Source: Gordonia soli NBRC 108243 (lineage in GTDB: Bacteria > Actinomycetota > Actinomycetes > Mycobacteriales > Mycobacteriaceae). Taken from it: DNA of 64,000 nt. The notes under the pieces were generated by a model that saw only the letters and a list, made by a program, of their open reading frames with translations, did not search any database and was not told where the DNA came from. Positions within the stretch are counted from its first letter, which is position 1. Each line of letters begins with the position of its first letter. The stretch spans positions 124,001 through 188,000 of the forward strand of contig NZ_BANX01000003.1 in NCBI RefSeq assembly GCF_000334455.1, written 5' to 3'. The translations under genes and the position numbers were made by a program. Shown one piece after another: positions 1 through 8,578 of this stretch.

Positions 1-1
1 C

Positions 2-679
2 ATCGCCCCCGACTACGACATCACGGTCGACGCGGTCGGCCTCGGTGACAGCACCACCATCAACCGGGCGGTCAGCACCGGCCAGTACGCGGGGACCATC
101 CTGCAGCACAAGCTGTGGCTGGGTCAGGTCCTCCAGGCCAACCCCGACTTCCGTGAGGAGGCCGCCACCGGTCCGATCTTCTACTGGAACTTCGGTGTGT
201 GGTCGGACAAGCTGACCGACCCGAAGCAGTTGCCGCAGAACGCAACCGTTGCCATCCCGTCGGATCCGTCGAACAATGCCCAGGCACTCTGGGTGCTCGA
301 GCAGGCAGGTCTGATCACGCTGAAGAAGGGTGCGGACGTCGCGTCGCTGACCGTCGCCGACATCACCGACAACCCGCGCAACCTCCAGTTCACGCTCCTC
401 GAACTCGGCGCCCAGCCCCGCGCGCTGCAGGATGTCGACGCACTCGTCGGTTACCACGAGTCGCTTCTGGCCGCCGGTGTCCCGATCGGAAAGCTGATCT
501 ACAAGACGCAGTCGCCGGAGACCTTCGCCGGCGTGCTGACCATCGGCAGCGACTACAAAGACAGTGAGAACATCAAGAACCTGGTCAAGGCGTTCAACGA
601 CCCCCGTGTGCAGAAGTTCCTCGCCTCCGATGCCGAGGTCCAGAAGATCCTCAGTCCCGCAACGACTCCCGCAGCATGA
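2..679 (+). CDS. NlpA/MetQ-family ABC substrate-binding protein (3' part)
   Basis: This is the C-terminal part of a binding protein of the NlpA/MetQ family, whose members deliver methionine or related sulfur compounds to a MetN-MetI type importer. The frame is open from base 2, so the signal peptide and lipobox lie outside the window. Family hallmarks visible are LPQNATVAIPSDPSNNAQAL (gate region for ligand binding), NPRNLQFTLLELGAQPRAL and DVDALVGY, in the usual order. The stop codon TGA (677-679) overlaps the ATG of the following monooxygenase (ATGA), so the two are translationally coupled. That coupling suggests the ligand is an organosulfur compound oxidised by the next enzyme; this is inference. 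The family is clear, the substrate is not. Confidence 0.9.
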   Translation: MAPDYDITVDAVGLGDSTTINRAVSTGQYAGTILQHKLWLGQVLQANPDFREEAATGPIFYWNFGVWSDKLTDPKQLPQNATVAIPSDPSNNAQALWVLEQAGLITLKKGADVASLTVADITDNPRNLQFTLLELGAQPRALQDVDALVGYHESLLAAGVPIGKLIYKTQSPETFAGVLTIGSDYKDSENIKNLVKAFNDPRVQKFLASDAEVQKILSPATTPAA

Positions 680-2013
680 CCGATCGAACCCTCCATCTGG
701 GCGTGAATGTTCTCTCGGACGGGATGCACCCGGCGGCCTGGCAGTACCCAGGCACCGATCCCCTCGCGTTCGTCGATCCTGCGTACTGGATCGACATCGC
801 CCGGACCGCCGAACGCGGCGCACTCGACGCGTTGTTCCTTGCGGATTCGCCGTCGCTGTACACCGATCCGGCCGAGCCGCTCACCGCACCGCCGCTGGCG
901 CTCGAACCGACCGTCCTGCTGTCGGCGCTGGCATCCGCGACGGAGCGGATCGGGCTGATCGGCACCGTGTCCACCTCGTTCGAGGATCCGTACAGCATCG
1001 CCCGGCGGTTCGCGTCGCTCGACCACCTCAGCCGGGGCCGGGCCGCGTGGAATGTCGTCACCAGCTCGGACCCGCTGGCCTGGAACAACTTCGGCGGCGG
1101 ACCGCAGCCACCCAGAGCTGACCGATACACCCGTGCCGCCGAGTTCATCGACGTGGTGCGGGCGCTGTGGGACGGCTGGGACGACGACGCAGTGGTCGGA
1201 GACCAAGCCGCCGGCCATTTCACCCGTACCGGCAGCGTCCGCACCATCGACCATCGCGGTGCACACTTCCACGTCGACGGACCGCTGCCACTCCCCCGGC
1301 CACCGCAGGGCCATCCGGTGCTGTTCCAGGCCGGTGGGTCGCCGGCCGGTCTGGACCTGGCGGGTCGCTATGCCGACGGCGTCTTCGCCGCACAGGCCTC
1401 GCTGCCCGACGCACTCGCCAACGCCGACGCCCTGCGATCACGGGCGGTCGCACACGGTCGCACACCCGACTCGATCCGCATCATGCCGGGACTGTCCTAC
1501 GTGCTGGGCAGCACCGAGGCCGAAGCGCGTCGCCGCAACGACGAACTCAACGAGTTGGCCGGTGACCGGCGTCTGGCGAGTTTCGCGTGGCAGATCGGCG
1601 TCGACGTGTCGGAACTCGAGTGGGACAAACCACTTCCGCGGTACCTGCTCGACGGCGCGGTCACCGGGCACAGCTCACAAGGTGCGCGCGACATCGTGGT
1701 CACCATCGCCCGTCGCGAGAACCTGACGGTCCGGCAGCTGCTCGATCGCGTGATCAGCTGGCATCGATTCGTCGTCGGCGGTCCCGAACAGCTCGCCGAC
1801 GCGATCGAGGAATGGTTCGTGGCCGGCGCCGTCGACGGTTTCAACCTGATGCCCGATGTGTTCCCCACCGGACTGGAGCTGTTCGTCGACCACGTGATCC
1901 CCATCCTGCGTCGCCGCGGCCTGTTCCGACGCGAGTACGCGGGGACGACACTGCGCTCCCATCTGGGACTCGAGCACGTACCCGATGCCCGGGCCCTGCA
2001 GCCGACATCGTGA
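676..2013 (+). CDS. NtaA/SnaA/DszA-type flavin-dependent monooxygenase
   Basis: A 445-residue bacterial-luciferase-like monooxygenase of the nitrilotriacetate/DszA/SnaA branch, which uses FMNH2 from a separate reductase. Diagnostic stretches are the N-terminal HLGVNVLSDGMHPAAWQYPG, the central AAWNVVTSSDP followed by RADRYTRAAEFIDVVRALWD, and the loop HPVLFQAGGSPAGLDLAGRY, all conserved in this subfamily. Length is normal. ATG 676 overlaps the stop of the NlpA-type gene by 4 nt. Members desulfurise sulfones or attack aminopolycarboxylates; pairing with a MetQ-like protein favours a sulfur substrate (inference). An inverted repeat with 8-bp arms (2046-2053/2078-2085) follows the stop and may terminate transcription. 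Confidence 0.9.
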   Translation: MTDRTLHLGVNVLSDGMHPAAWQYPGTDPLAFVDPAYWIDIARTAERGALDALFLADSPSLYTDPAEPLTAPPLALEPTVLLSALASATERIGLIGTVSTSFEDPYSIARRFASLDHLSRGRAAWNVVTSSDPLAWNNFGGGPQPPRADRYTRAAEFIDVVRALWDGWDDDAVVGDQAAGHFTRTGSVRTIDHRGAHFHVDGPLPLPRPPQGHPVLFQAGGSPAGLDLAGRYADGVFAAQASLPDALANADALRSRAVAHGRTPDSIRIMPGLSYVLGSTEAEARRRNDELNELAGDRRLASFAWQIGVDVSELEWDKPLPRYLLDGAVTGHSSQGARDIVVTIARRENLTVRQLLDRVISWHRFVVGGPEQLADAIEEWFVAGAVDGFNLMPDVFPTGLELFVDHVIPILRRRGLFRREYAGTTLRSHLGLEHVPDARALQPTS

Positions 2014-2103
2014 CCACCGACAGGTGGCGACGATCGCCGCTCGTCGGGCGGGCGAAACACGAGCCACGGAATACTGGGCCCGCCCGCCGTCCTTGAACCG
2101 ATC

Positions 2104-3045
2104 ATGGCCATCTCAGTAGTCGCACGCGAATACGGACAGCCCGACGCAGTTCTCGAGGTCACCGAGGTGACTGTCGGAGATCCCGGCCCCGGACAGGTCG
2201 TCGTCGACGTCCGGGCCGTCGGAACCAACCCGATCGACGTCAAGACCGTGCAGGGTGCGGTCGGCAAGGACGAATCGAAACTGCCGCTCCCGGTCGGTTT
2301 CGAGGTGTCCGGGGTGGTCGCCGCTGTCGGACCGGAGGCCGCGACCGCGGACGGACCGATCTCCGTCGGCGACGAAGTGGTGGTCTATCGCGCCGATGGC
2401 GGCTACACCGACACCCTGCTCGCCGATCAGTCGGCGGTTCACCCGAAACCTGGCGGACTCGACCACGAGCACGCCGCCGGCCTCCTGCTGGCCGGGGTCG
2501 CCGCAGCCGATGCGGTCCGCACTGCGCACGTGGGTGCTGACGACGTCGTCCTGATCCATGGTGGATCGGGAGCGGTCGGTGTCATCGCCATCCAGTTGGC
2601 CCGCAAGACCGGTGCGACCGTGATCGCCACCGCATCGCCCGCGAACCACGACCACGTGGCAGCGCTCGGCGCCATCCCGGTCGCCTACGGCGACGGACTG
2701 CTCGATCGGGTCCGAGCTGCAGCTCCCGCACCGGTGACGGCAGTGGTCGACACCGCAGGCACGGACGAGGCGATCGACGCCTCACTCGCCTTGCTCGACA
2801 ACCCCGGACGGATCGTGAGCATCGCCGCGTTCGGCCGGGCATCGGACGGGGTAGTCGTGGTGAACGGGAGTACACCGCAGAGCAAGGAGATCCGCGCCAC
2901 CGCGATCCCGGAACTGCTGGCCGATGCCGCATCGGGAGCACTGGTGACCGAGATCGCGAAGACGTTCCCGCTGACCGACGCGGCGACGGCACTCACCGAA
3001 CTCGCCAGGGATCACCCCCGCGGCAAGTTCATCCTGATCCCCTGA
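2104..3045 (+). CDS. NADP-dependent quinone oxidoreductase, MDR family
   Basis: A 313-residue medium-chain dehydrogenase/reductase of the zinc-free quinone oxidoreductase type. The N-terminal GroES-like domain (about 1-120, with GQVVVDVRAVGTNPIDVK) is followed by a Rossmann domain whose nucleotide loop reads HGGSGAVGVIAIQLAR (around residue 150). The zinc ligands of alcohol dehydrogenases are absent. It probably reduces quinones or alpha,beta-unsaturated carbonyls with NADPH. The stop is 17 nt before the aldo/keto reductase start, so the two form a likely carbonyl-detoxification operon. Confidence 0.88.
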   Translation: MAISVVAREYGQPDAVLEVTEVTVGDPGPGQVVVDVRAVGTNPIDVKTVQGAVGKDESKLPLPVGFEVSGVVAAVGPEAATADGPISVGDEVVVYRADGGYTDTLLADQSAVHPKPGGLDHEHAAGLLLAGVAAADAVRTAHVGADDVVLIHGGSGAVGVIAIQLARKTGATVIATASPANHDHVAALGAIPVAYGDGLLDRVRAAAPAPVTAVVDTAGTDEAIDASLALLDNPGRIVSIAAFGRASDGVVVVNGSTPQSKEIRATAIPELLADAASGALVTEIAKTFPLTDAATALTELARDHPRGKFILIP

Positions 3046-3062
3046 GAAAGGACACAGCACAC

Positions 3063-3896
3063 ATGACAGTCCCGAACATCACCCTCAACAACGGTGTCGA
3101 GATCCCGCAGCTCGGTTTCGGTGTCTTCCAGGTCCCGCCGGAGGAGACCAGGGACGCGACCCTGCAGGCATTCGAGGTCGGCTACCGACACATCGACACC
3201 GCGGAGATGTACGGCAACGAGAAGGGTGTCGGCGAGGCGGTCGCGCAGTCGGGTCTGGCCCGCGGTGACATCTTCGTCACCAGCAAGCTGAACAACGGCT
3301 TCCATGCTCACGACGACGCGCTCGAGGCTCTCGACACCACCCTCGGGGACCTCGGTCTCGACCAGGTCGACCTGTTCCTGATCCATTGGCCGCTGCCGGA
3401 GGTCGGCGACTACGTGGAGACGTGGAAGGCGCTGGAGAAGGCCTACGCCGACGGCAAGGCCCGCGCGATCGGTGTCTCGAACTTCCAGCAGGCGCATCTC
3501 GAGCGGCTCTTCGCGGAGACCGATGTGGTGCCCGCGGTGAACCAGATCGAGGTGCACCCGTACCTCACGCAGAACCCGTTGCGTGCGTTCAACTCCGAGC
3601 ACAACATCGCCACCGAGGCGTGGTCGCCGATCGCACAGGGTGCGGTCCTCGACGATCCCGTGCTGACCGCGATCGCGAAGGACAAGGACCGTACGACGGC
3701 TCAGGTGACGCTGCGGTGGCACATCCAGCGCGGCGACATCGTGTTCCCCAAGTCGGTGACCCGATCCCGCGTGGAGGAGAACTTCGCGCTGTTCGACTTC
3801 GAGCTCTCCGACGACGAGATCGCCAAGATCGACGCGGTGAACAAGGACGAGCGCACCGGTCCCGATCCGGACACGTTCAACTACGTCCCGGAGTGA
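3063..3896 (+). CDS. Aldo/keto reductase
   Basis: A 277-residue NADPH-dependent reductase of the AKR5-like (2,5-diketo-D-gluconate reductase) group. The catalytic tetrad is visible: D45 and Y50 in GYRHIDTAEMYGNE, K75 in FVTSKLNN and H108 in LFLIHWPLP. The C-terminal cofactor motif IVFPKSVTRSRVEENF is present. AAAGGA precedes ATG 3063 at good spacing. It is cotranscribed with the quinone oxidoreductase gene upstream. Physiological substrate unknown; small aldehydes, ketones or diketones are typical. Confidence 0.93.
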   Translation: MTVPNITLNNGVEIPQLGFGVFQVPPEETRDATLQAFEVGYRHIDTAEMYGNEKGVGEAVAQSGLARGDIFVTSKLNNGFHAHDDALEALDTTLGDLGLDQVDLFLIHWPLPEVGDYVETWKALEKAYADGKARAIGVSNFQQAHLERLFAETDVVPAVNQIEVHPYLTQNPLRAFNSEHNIATEAWSPIAQGAVLDDPVLTAIAKDKDRTTAQVTLRWHIQRGDIVFPKSVTRSRVEENFALFDFELSDDEIAKIDAVNKDERTGPDPDTFNYVPE

Positions 3897-4007
3897 CCTG
3901 ACCGTCTCCGCAAGCTGACTGCCGAGCGCGGGCCGACCCTGGTGGTCGGTCCGCGTTCGCGTGTCCGGGCCGTTCGCCGCAGTTGGGCAGGTGGTAGGAA
4001 CGGGGAC

Positions 4008-5189
4008 GTGGTCAGCATCTCGCAACGTGCCCGGGCGGTGTCGCCGTTCTTCGCGATGGAGTTCGGTCGCCGGGCCGCGGAGATGGAGGTCGCCGGGACC
4101 GACGTAGTGAAACTCAACATCGGCGAACCCGACTTCGGCGCGCCACCGGAGTTCCTCGCCGCGGTGCGCGAACTGACCGACGGTCGGCCGCTGCCCTACA
4201 CCGACGCACTCGGGATGCCCCGCCTCCGACAGGCCATCGCCGACTTCCACGCCGCGACCTTCGGCACCGAGATCGATCCACGCCGGGTGGCGGTGACCTC
4301 CGGTGCATCGGCGGCCCTGCTGCTGTGCACTGCCGCACTCGTCGACCCCGGCGACGAGGTGTTGGTGGGCGATCCGTCGTATCCGTGCAACCGCCAGTTC
4401 GCACAGAGCTTCGGCGCCCGGGTCACCCTGATCCCCACCAGCAAGGAGACCCGGTTCCAACTGACGGCAGACGCCGTCGTCGACGCCTGGACGCCTGCGA
4501 CCCGCGGCGTCATGGTCGCGACGCCGTCGAACCCGACGGGCACATCGATCCCGGCAGCCGAACTCGAACAGCTCTGCGCTGCGGCCGCGGACCGTGGCGG
4601 TTGGCGAATCGTCGACGAGATCTACCTCGCCCTGGCCGACCACGACGCCACCGGCACGGCGCCGCACAGCGTGCTCGCGACCGACCCCGACGCGATCGTC
4701 GTCAACTCTTTCTCCAAGTACTTCGGGCTCACCGGCTGGCGACTCGGTTGGTGCATCGTCCCCGATCCATTGGTACCGATCATCGAGCGGCTCGCGCAGA
4801 ACTACTACATCTGTCCGCCGACACCCGCCCAGTTCGCTGCCCTGACCTGCTTCTCGCCCGACACCCTCGCGCTGGCCGAGGACCGTCGTCGCATCCTGCG
4901 TGAACGCCGCGATGTGGTGCTCGACGGGTTCGCCCACATCGGCCTCGACGTGCCGGTGTCCCCCGACGGTGCGTTCTACCTCTACGTCGACGTCACCTCG
5001 ACCGGACTGACCTCCGCCGAGTTCTGCGACCGCGCGCTGACCGAGGCCCACGTCGCGCTGACACCGGGCAAGGACTTCGGCACCGTCGGTGCCGACGACC
5101 ACGTCCGGGTCTCGTATGCGACCTCGACAGATCGCCTCGAGGCCGGGATAGAGCGGCTCGGCCAGTTCGTCGCAGGGCTCCGGCGCTGA
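4008..5189 (+). CDS. Class I/II PLP-dependent aminotransferase
   Basis: A 393-residue fold-type I aminotransferase. Landmarks are LNIGEPDFGAP near the N-terminus, TPSNPTGT (substrate and phosphate pocket), and the Schiff-base lysine K237 in NSFSKYFGLTGWRLGW, followed by FYLYVDV and a C-terminal HVRVSYATS arginine motif. An in-frame GTG exists 22 codons upstream at 3942, but homologous sequence begins at SISQRARAV, and GTG 4008 has AGGAACGG just before it, so 4008 is chosen. Likely aspartate/alanine type; donor and acceptor cannot be read from sequence. Confidence 0.88.
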   Translation: MVSISQRARAVSPFFAMEFGRRAAEMEVAGTDVVKLNIGEPDFGAPPEFLAAVRELTDGRPLPYTDALGMPRLRQAIADFHAATFGTEIDPRRVAVTSGASAALLLCTAALVDPGDEVLVGDPSYPCNRQFAQSFGARVTLIPTSKETRFQLTADAVVDAWTPATRGVMVATPSNPTGTSIPAAELEQLCAAAADRGGWRIVDEIYLALADHDATGTAPHSVLATDPDAIVVNSFSKYFGLTGWRLGWCIVPDPLVPIIERLAQNYYICPPTPAQFAALTCFSPDTLALAEDRRRILRERRDVVLDGFAHIGLDVPVSPDGAFYLYVDVTSTGLTSAEFCDRALTEAHVALTPGKDFGTVGADDHVRVSYATSTDRLEAGIERLGQFVAGLRR

Positions 5190-5235
5190 CCCCCGCGATC
5201 ATCGGGAGAGCCACGGCACTGGGCAGAATGGCGAC

Positions 5236-6435
5236 ATGACCGTTCCGCTGGATCCCGAGGCACTCACCACCTCCATCGAGTCGACGCTCGCCGCGGCCGT
5301 CGACGGCGGTGCCGTCCCCGGCGTGGTCGCGGGCGTGACGACGGCTGAGCACACCGTCGCGGCGGGGGCGGCCGGGGTCAGATCGACAGCGGATGCCGCA
5401 CCGATGACGGTCGACACCGTCGTAGCCCTGTTCTCGGCGACCAAGACGATCACGACCACCGCGGTGCTCCGCCTCGTCGACCGCGGCGACCTCGACCTCG
5501 ACGCCCCGGCACGAGATCATTTGCCCGCGCTCGGGGACATCGGTGTCGTCGACGGTTTCGACGACGACGGGACACCGCAGGTTCGTCCGGCACGCTCGGT
5601 GATCACGACACGTCATCTCCTCACCCACACAGCCGGTTTCGGCTACGACTTCTACGACCGCACATATCGCCGGTTGGCCGACGACGGTCGACTGAAAGAC
5701 GTGGTGACGGCGACACGGGCATCGCTGGATGCGCCACTGCTCTTCGACCCGGGCACCCGCTGGGAGTACGGGATCTCCACCGACTGGGCCGGACTGCTCG
5801 TCGAGGCCGTGACCGGCCGGCGGCTGGACTCCGCGATCGCCGATCTGGTACTCGATCCGATCGGCATGTCCGACACCCGTTTCGGCGTCGGCGATGACCT
5901 CCGCGCGCGACGAGCGACCATCCATCACCGCACCTCCGACGGCGGACTGCGGCCCAACGCCCGGTTCGAGCATCCCGCCGAACCCGAGGCGTTCATGGGT
6001 GGTCACGGCATGTACTCGACCGTCGGCGACTATCTGACGCTGCTGCGGATGTGGTTGCGCGACGGCCGGTCGGACCATGGTGAGCAGATCCTGCGACCGG
6101 AGACCGTCGCAGCAGCCGCCTCCGACCAACTCGGCTCATTGTCCGTGCATCCGCTGCCCGGCCTCAACCCGAAGGTGTCCAACGACGTCGACCTCCTCCC
6201 CGATGTCGAGAAGACCTGGGGCCTCGGGTTTCTCGTGAACACCGAACCGACGCCGACGGGACGGGCCGCCGGGTCGATCTCGTGGGCCGGACTGGCGAAC
6301 CTCTACTTCTGGATCGACCGCGCGAGCGGCATCGCCGGGTTCTGGGCCACGCAGGTCCTCCCGTTCGCGGACCCCTCCGCACTCCGACACTTCACCGACT
6401 TCGAGTCGGCGGTGTACCGAACCCTGGCACGGTGA
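5236..6435 (+). CDS. Serine hydrolase, class C beta-lactamase-like (esterase)
   Basis: A 399-residue penicillin-binding-protein/beta-lactamase-fold hydrolase. The nucleophile motif SxxK is S67-A-T-K70 in LFSATKTI, the second-motif tyrosine is Y178 in WEYGIST, and the third box is around H257 (GGHGMYST). No signal peptide is visible, so it is likely cytoplasmic, like the EstB-type and LpqF-type esterases of actinobacteria. It sits alone with its own start 46 nt after the aminotransferase. Esterase or peptidase activity is more likely than antibiotic resistance; substrate unknown. Confidence 0.85.
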   Translation: MTVPLDPEALTTSIESTLAAAVDGGAVPGVVAGVTTAEHTVAAGAAGVRSTADAAPMTVDTVVALFSATKTITTTAVLRLVDRGDLDLDAPARDHLPALGDIGVVDGFDDDGTPQVRPARSVITTRHLLTHTAGFGYDFYDRTYRRLADDGRLKDVVTATRASLDAPLLFDPGTRWEYGISTDWAGLLVEAVTGRRLDSAIADLVLDPIGMSDTRFGVGDDLRARRATIHHRTSDGGLRPNARFEHPAEPEAFMGGHGMYSTVGDYLTLLRMWLRDGRSDHGEQILRPETVAAAASDQLGSLSVHPLPGLNPKVSNDVDLLPDVEKTWGLGFLVNTEPTPTGRAAGSISWAGLANLYFWIDRASGIAGFWATQVLPFADPSALRHFTDFESAVYRTLAR

Positions 6436-6484
6436 CCACGCAGCGGCGATGATGACCGGGCCATCCTGATCGAAAGGTTCCTCC

Positions 6485-7516
6485 ATGCCCCGCCCCGGAC
6501 AGCCCCTGCGTGGGCTCGGATTCCTCACCATCGGCCTGTTCGACCCCGCCGATCCGGCCGCCGGGCACGAGCAGACCCTGCGGATCATCGAGCGCGCCGA
6601 GGACCTCGGATTCGACAGCGTCTGGCTGCGCAACCGGCATCTGCAGTACGGCATCTCATCGCCGCTGACCGTGCTCGCCGCGGCCACCCAGCGGACGTCT
6701 CGCATCCGCCTCGGGACAGCGGTCATCCCACTGGGTCTGGAGAACCCGTTCCGCCTCGCCGAGGATCTCGCCACCGTCGACCTGCTGTCCGGTGGTCGGC
6801 TCCATCCAGGAGTGTCGGTGGGTACCCCGATGCGTTACGACGACATCAGAACCGCGCTCTACCCGGACACCTCGGATCTCGAGGACTTCAGCAAGCAGCG
6901 GGTGCTGCGGCTCCTGCGCAATCTGCGGGGCGAACCGGTGAGCGATTTCGAGGGCACCGTCGGGATCGAGGACTTCTCCCGGGTCATCCAGCCGCAGTCG
7001 CCCGGCCTGGCGGACCGTCTCTGGTACGGCGGTTTCCTCGACTCGGCGATCTGGGCCGGCGAGCAGGGCCTGAACTATCTGACCAGCTCGGTGGTCACGA
7101 CGCAGAACACCACCTCGACCGACTTCGCGACCATCCAGGCCAAGCACATCGACGCCTACCGGTCGCACCATCCCGACCCGACCAGGGCACGGGTCTCGCA
7201 GGGCCTGGTGGTGATCCCCACCGATTCCGCCTCTCCCGAACAGATCCGTCGCTACACCGACTATGCCAAGTCCCGACTGGCCCGGACGACGAGCCCGCAG
7301 GGGCCTCGTGAGCTGGTGTTCTCGCCGGACCTCGTCGGACCGTCGGACGAACTGGCCGAACGGCTGTACGCGCACGCCGGGTTCCGCGGTGCCGACGACA
7401 TCGCGGTCGCGCTCCCGTTTACCTTCGCCCCCGAGGACTACGACCAGATCATCGGCGACCTGGCCGAACGACTCGGACCCGCGCTGGGATGGCGGCCCGG
7501 GACCGACGATTCGTGA
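6485..7516 (+). CDS. LLM-class flavin-dependent oxidoreductase
   Basis: A 343-residue luciferase-like flavoprotein unrelated in detail to the one at 676-2013. It has the N-terminal strand LRGLGFLTIGLF, the AEDLGFDSVWLRNRH segment, FRLAEDLATVDLLSGGR (flavin phosphate region) and a C-terminal helix. GAAAGG precedes ATG 6485. Such proteins use FMN or F420 to oxidise small molecules. The gene is flanked by the serine hydrolase and the L36 gene with no obvious pathway link. Confidence 0.85.
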   Translation: MPRPGQPLRGLGFLTIGLFDPADPAAGHEQTLRIIERAEDLGFDSVWLRNRHLQYGISSPLTVLAAATQRTSRIRLGTAVIPLGLENPFRLAEDLATVDLLSGGRLHPGVSVGTPMRYDDIRTALYPDTSDLEDFSKQRVLRLLRNLRGEPVSDFEGTVGIEDFSRVIQPQSPGLADRLWYGGFLDSAIWAGEQGLNYLTSSVVTTQNTTSTDFATIQAKHIDAYRSHHPDPTRARVSQGLVVIPTDSASPEQIRRYTDYAKSRLARTTSPQGPRELVFSPDLVGPSDELAERLYAHAGFRGADDIAVALPFTFAPEDYDQIIGDLAERLGPALGWRPGTDDS

Positions 7517-7722
7517 CCCGCCTCCGGATTTCTGACACCTGAGCGGGCAGCGCTGTGGATTGCGCACGGCGCCTGTCGCTCTCGTGTCAGAAGTGCAGAA
7601 GTCAGATCGTCCGTCGACCCAGTCCGGTATCGGAATCGACTCTCGTGGGCCGCGTCACGATTCGGAACGCACGGTCAACGGATCCGAGCGCACGGTCGAC
7701 GACCTGGAGCGGTGTGCTTTAA

Positions 7723-7737
7723 TGGCAATCGTTGCCA
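7723..7737. promoter_or_regulatory. Zur-like operator before the L36 gene
   Basis: TGGCAATCGTTGCCA is a 7-1-7 dyad (six of seven pairs match), the geometry of Fur/Zur boxes. It lies 14 nt before ATG 7752 and overlaps the likely promoter end (TTTAAT at 7718-7723). Cysteine-free L36 paralogues are known Zur targets in actinobacteria, so the position fits zinc-dependent repression. Confidence 0.65.
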
Positions 7738-7751
7738 ACAAGGAGGTCGTG

Positions 7752-7874
7752 ATGAAGGTTCGTGCGTCGCTGCGCTCACTGAAGAACCAGGCCGGGTCGC
7801 AGGTCGTTAAGCGCAAGGGACGGATCTACGTGATCAACAAGTCCAATCCCCGGTTCAAGGCTCGACAGGGCTGA
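7752..7874 (+). CDS. rpmJ2: 50S ribosomal protein L36, type B (zinc-independent)
   Basis: A 40-residue protein beginning [13 protein letters not shown] and ending NPRFKARQG, the type B (YkgO-like) L36. The zinc-ribbon cysteines of normal L36 are absent, so it can replace the zinc-bearing form when zinc is scarce and free zinc for other uses. AGGAGGTCGTG precedes the ATG. It stands alone here, without the other cysteine-free paralogues (L28, L33, S14, S18) that often accompany it. The Zur-like dyad just upstream explains its probable control. Confidence 0.95.
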   Translation: MKVRASLRSLKNQAGSQVVKRKGRIYVINKSNPRFKARQG

Positions 7875-7906
7875 TCGACCACGGTGGATGTACTAACGTT
7901 CACCGC

Positions 7907-8578
7907 GTGCAGCCAGCCCCCGGAGACATCGAGGACGCACGGTCGGCATTGGTGGTCGCCGGCCGGCGCCTCGCCGCCGCGGGCCTCACCCACGGCACCG
8001 GCGGAAACCTCTCGGTCCGCGTCGACGATCTGGTCGTCCTCACACCGTCCGGCTGTCACCTCGCCGACGTCACTCCGGAGCAGATGGTGGTCGTCGACCT
8101 CGACGGCACGATCGCGGTCGACACCCCACACCGACCGACCTCCGAGCTCCGCATCCACCTCGACGTGTACCGGCACACGTCGGCACGCGCTGTGGCGCAC
8201 GCACATCCGATCGCATCGATCGCCGTCGCCAACGGAGCGGACGAACTCCCCGCGGTGCACTACACGGCCGCGATGCTCGGCGGCTCGGTGCGGGTGGCAC
8301 CGTACGCCGTCTTCGGCAGCGTCGAACTCAGCGACGCCGTCGCGGGCGCACTCACCGACCGCACCGCCGCACTGATGCGCAACCACGGATCGGTCGCCTA
8401 TGCGGACTCCATCGAGAACGCCTGCGAGCGCATCGAACTCGTCGACTGGCTGGCCGAGATCCATCTGCGTTCGCAGACCCTGGCACCGACGGCCACCCTG
8501 TCCGAGGAGCAACTCCTCGAGGTCGTCACGACCGCCGTGACCCGTCAGTACTCACCGTTCCGAGGGAGCGACAGATGA
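7907..8578 (+). CDS. Class II aldolase/adducin-family protein
   Basis: A 223-residue member of the L-fuculose-phosphate aldolase/MtnB family. Metal and catalytic residues are visible: E80 in TSELRIHLDVYR, H98 and H100 in VAHAHPIA, and H160 in MRNHGSVAYA. GTG 7907 is the start. The stop TGA (8576-8578) overlaps the ATG of the PfkB kinase by 4 nt, a strong sign of coupled translation. Kinase plus class II aldolase suggests a short route that phosphorylates a sugar or sugar acid and then cleaves it; which sugar is unknown. Confidence 0.87.
   Translation: MQPAPGDIEDARSALVVAGRRLAAAGLTHGTGGNLSVRVDDLVVLTPSGCHLADVTPEQMVVVDLDGTIAVDTPHRPTSELRIHLDVYRHTSARAVAHAHPIASIAVANGADELPAVHYTAAMLGGSVRVAPYAVFGSVELSDAVAGALTDRTAALMRNHGSVAYADSIENACERIELVDWLAEIHLRSQTLAPTATLSEEQLLEVVTTAVTRQYSPFRGSDR

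Noticed and set aside
3012-5102. A 696-codon open frame on the minus strand
   Set aside because: Antisense to the aldo/keto reductase and aminotransferase, both with clear active-site motifs.
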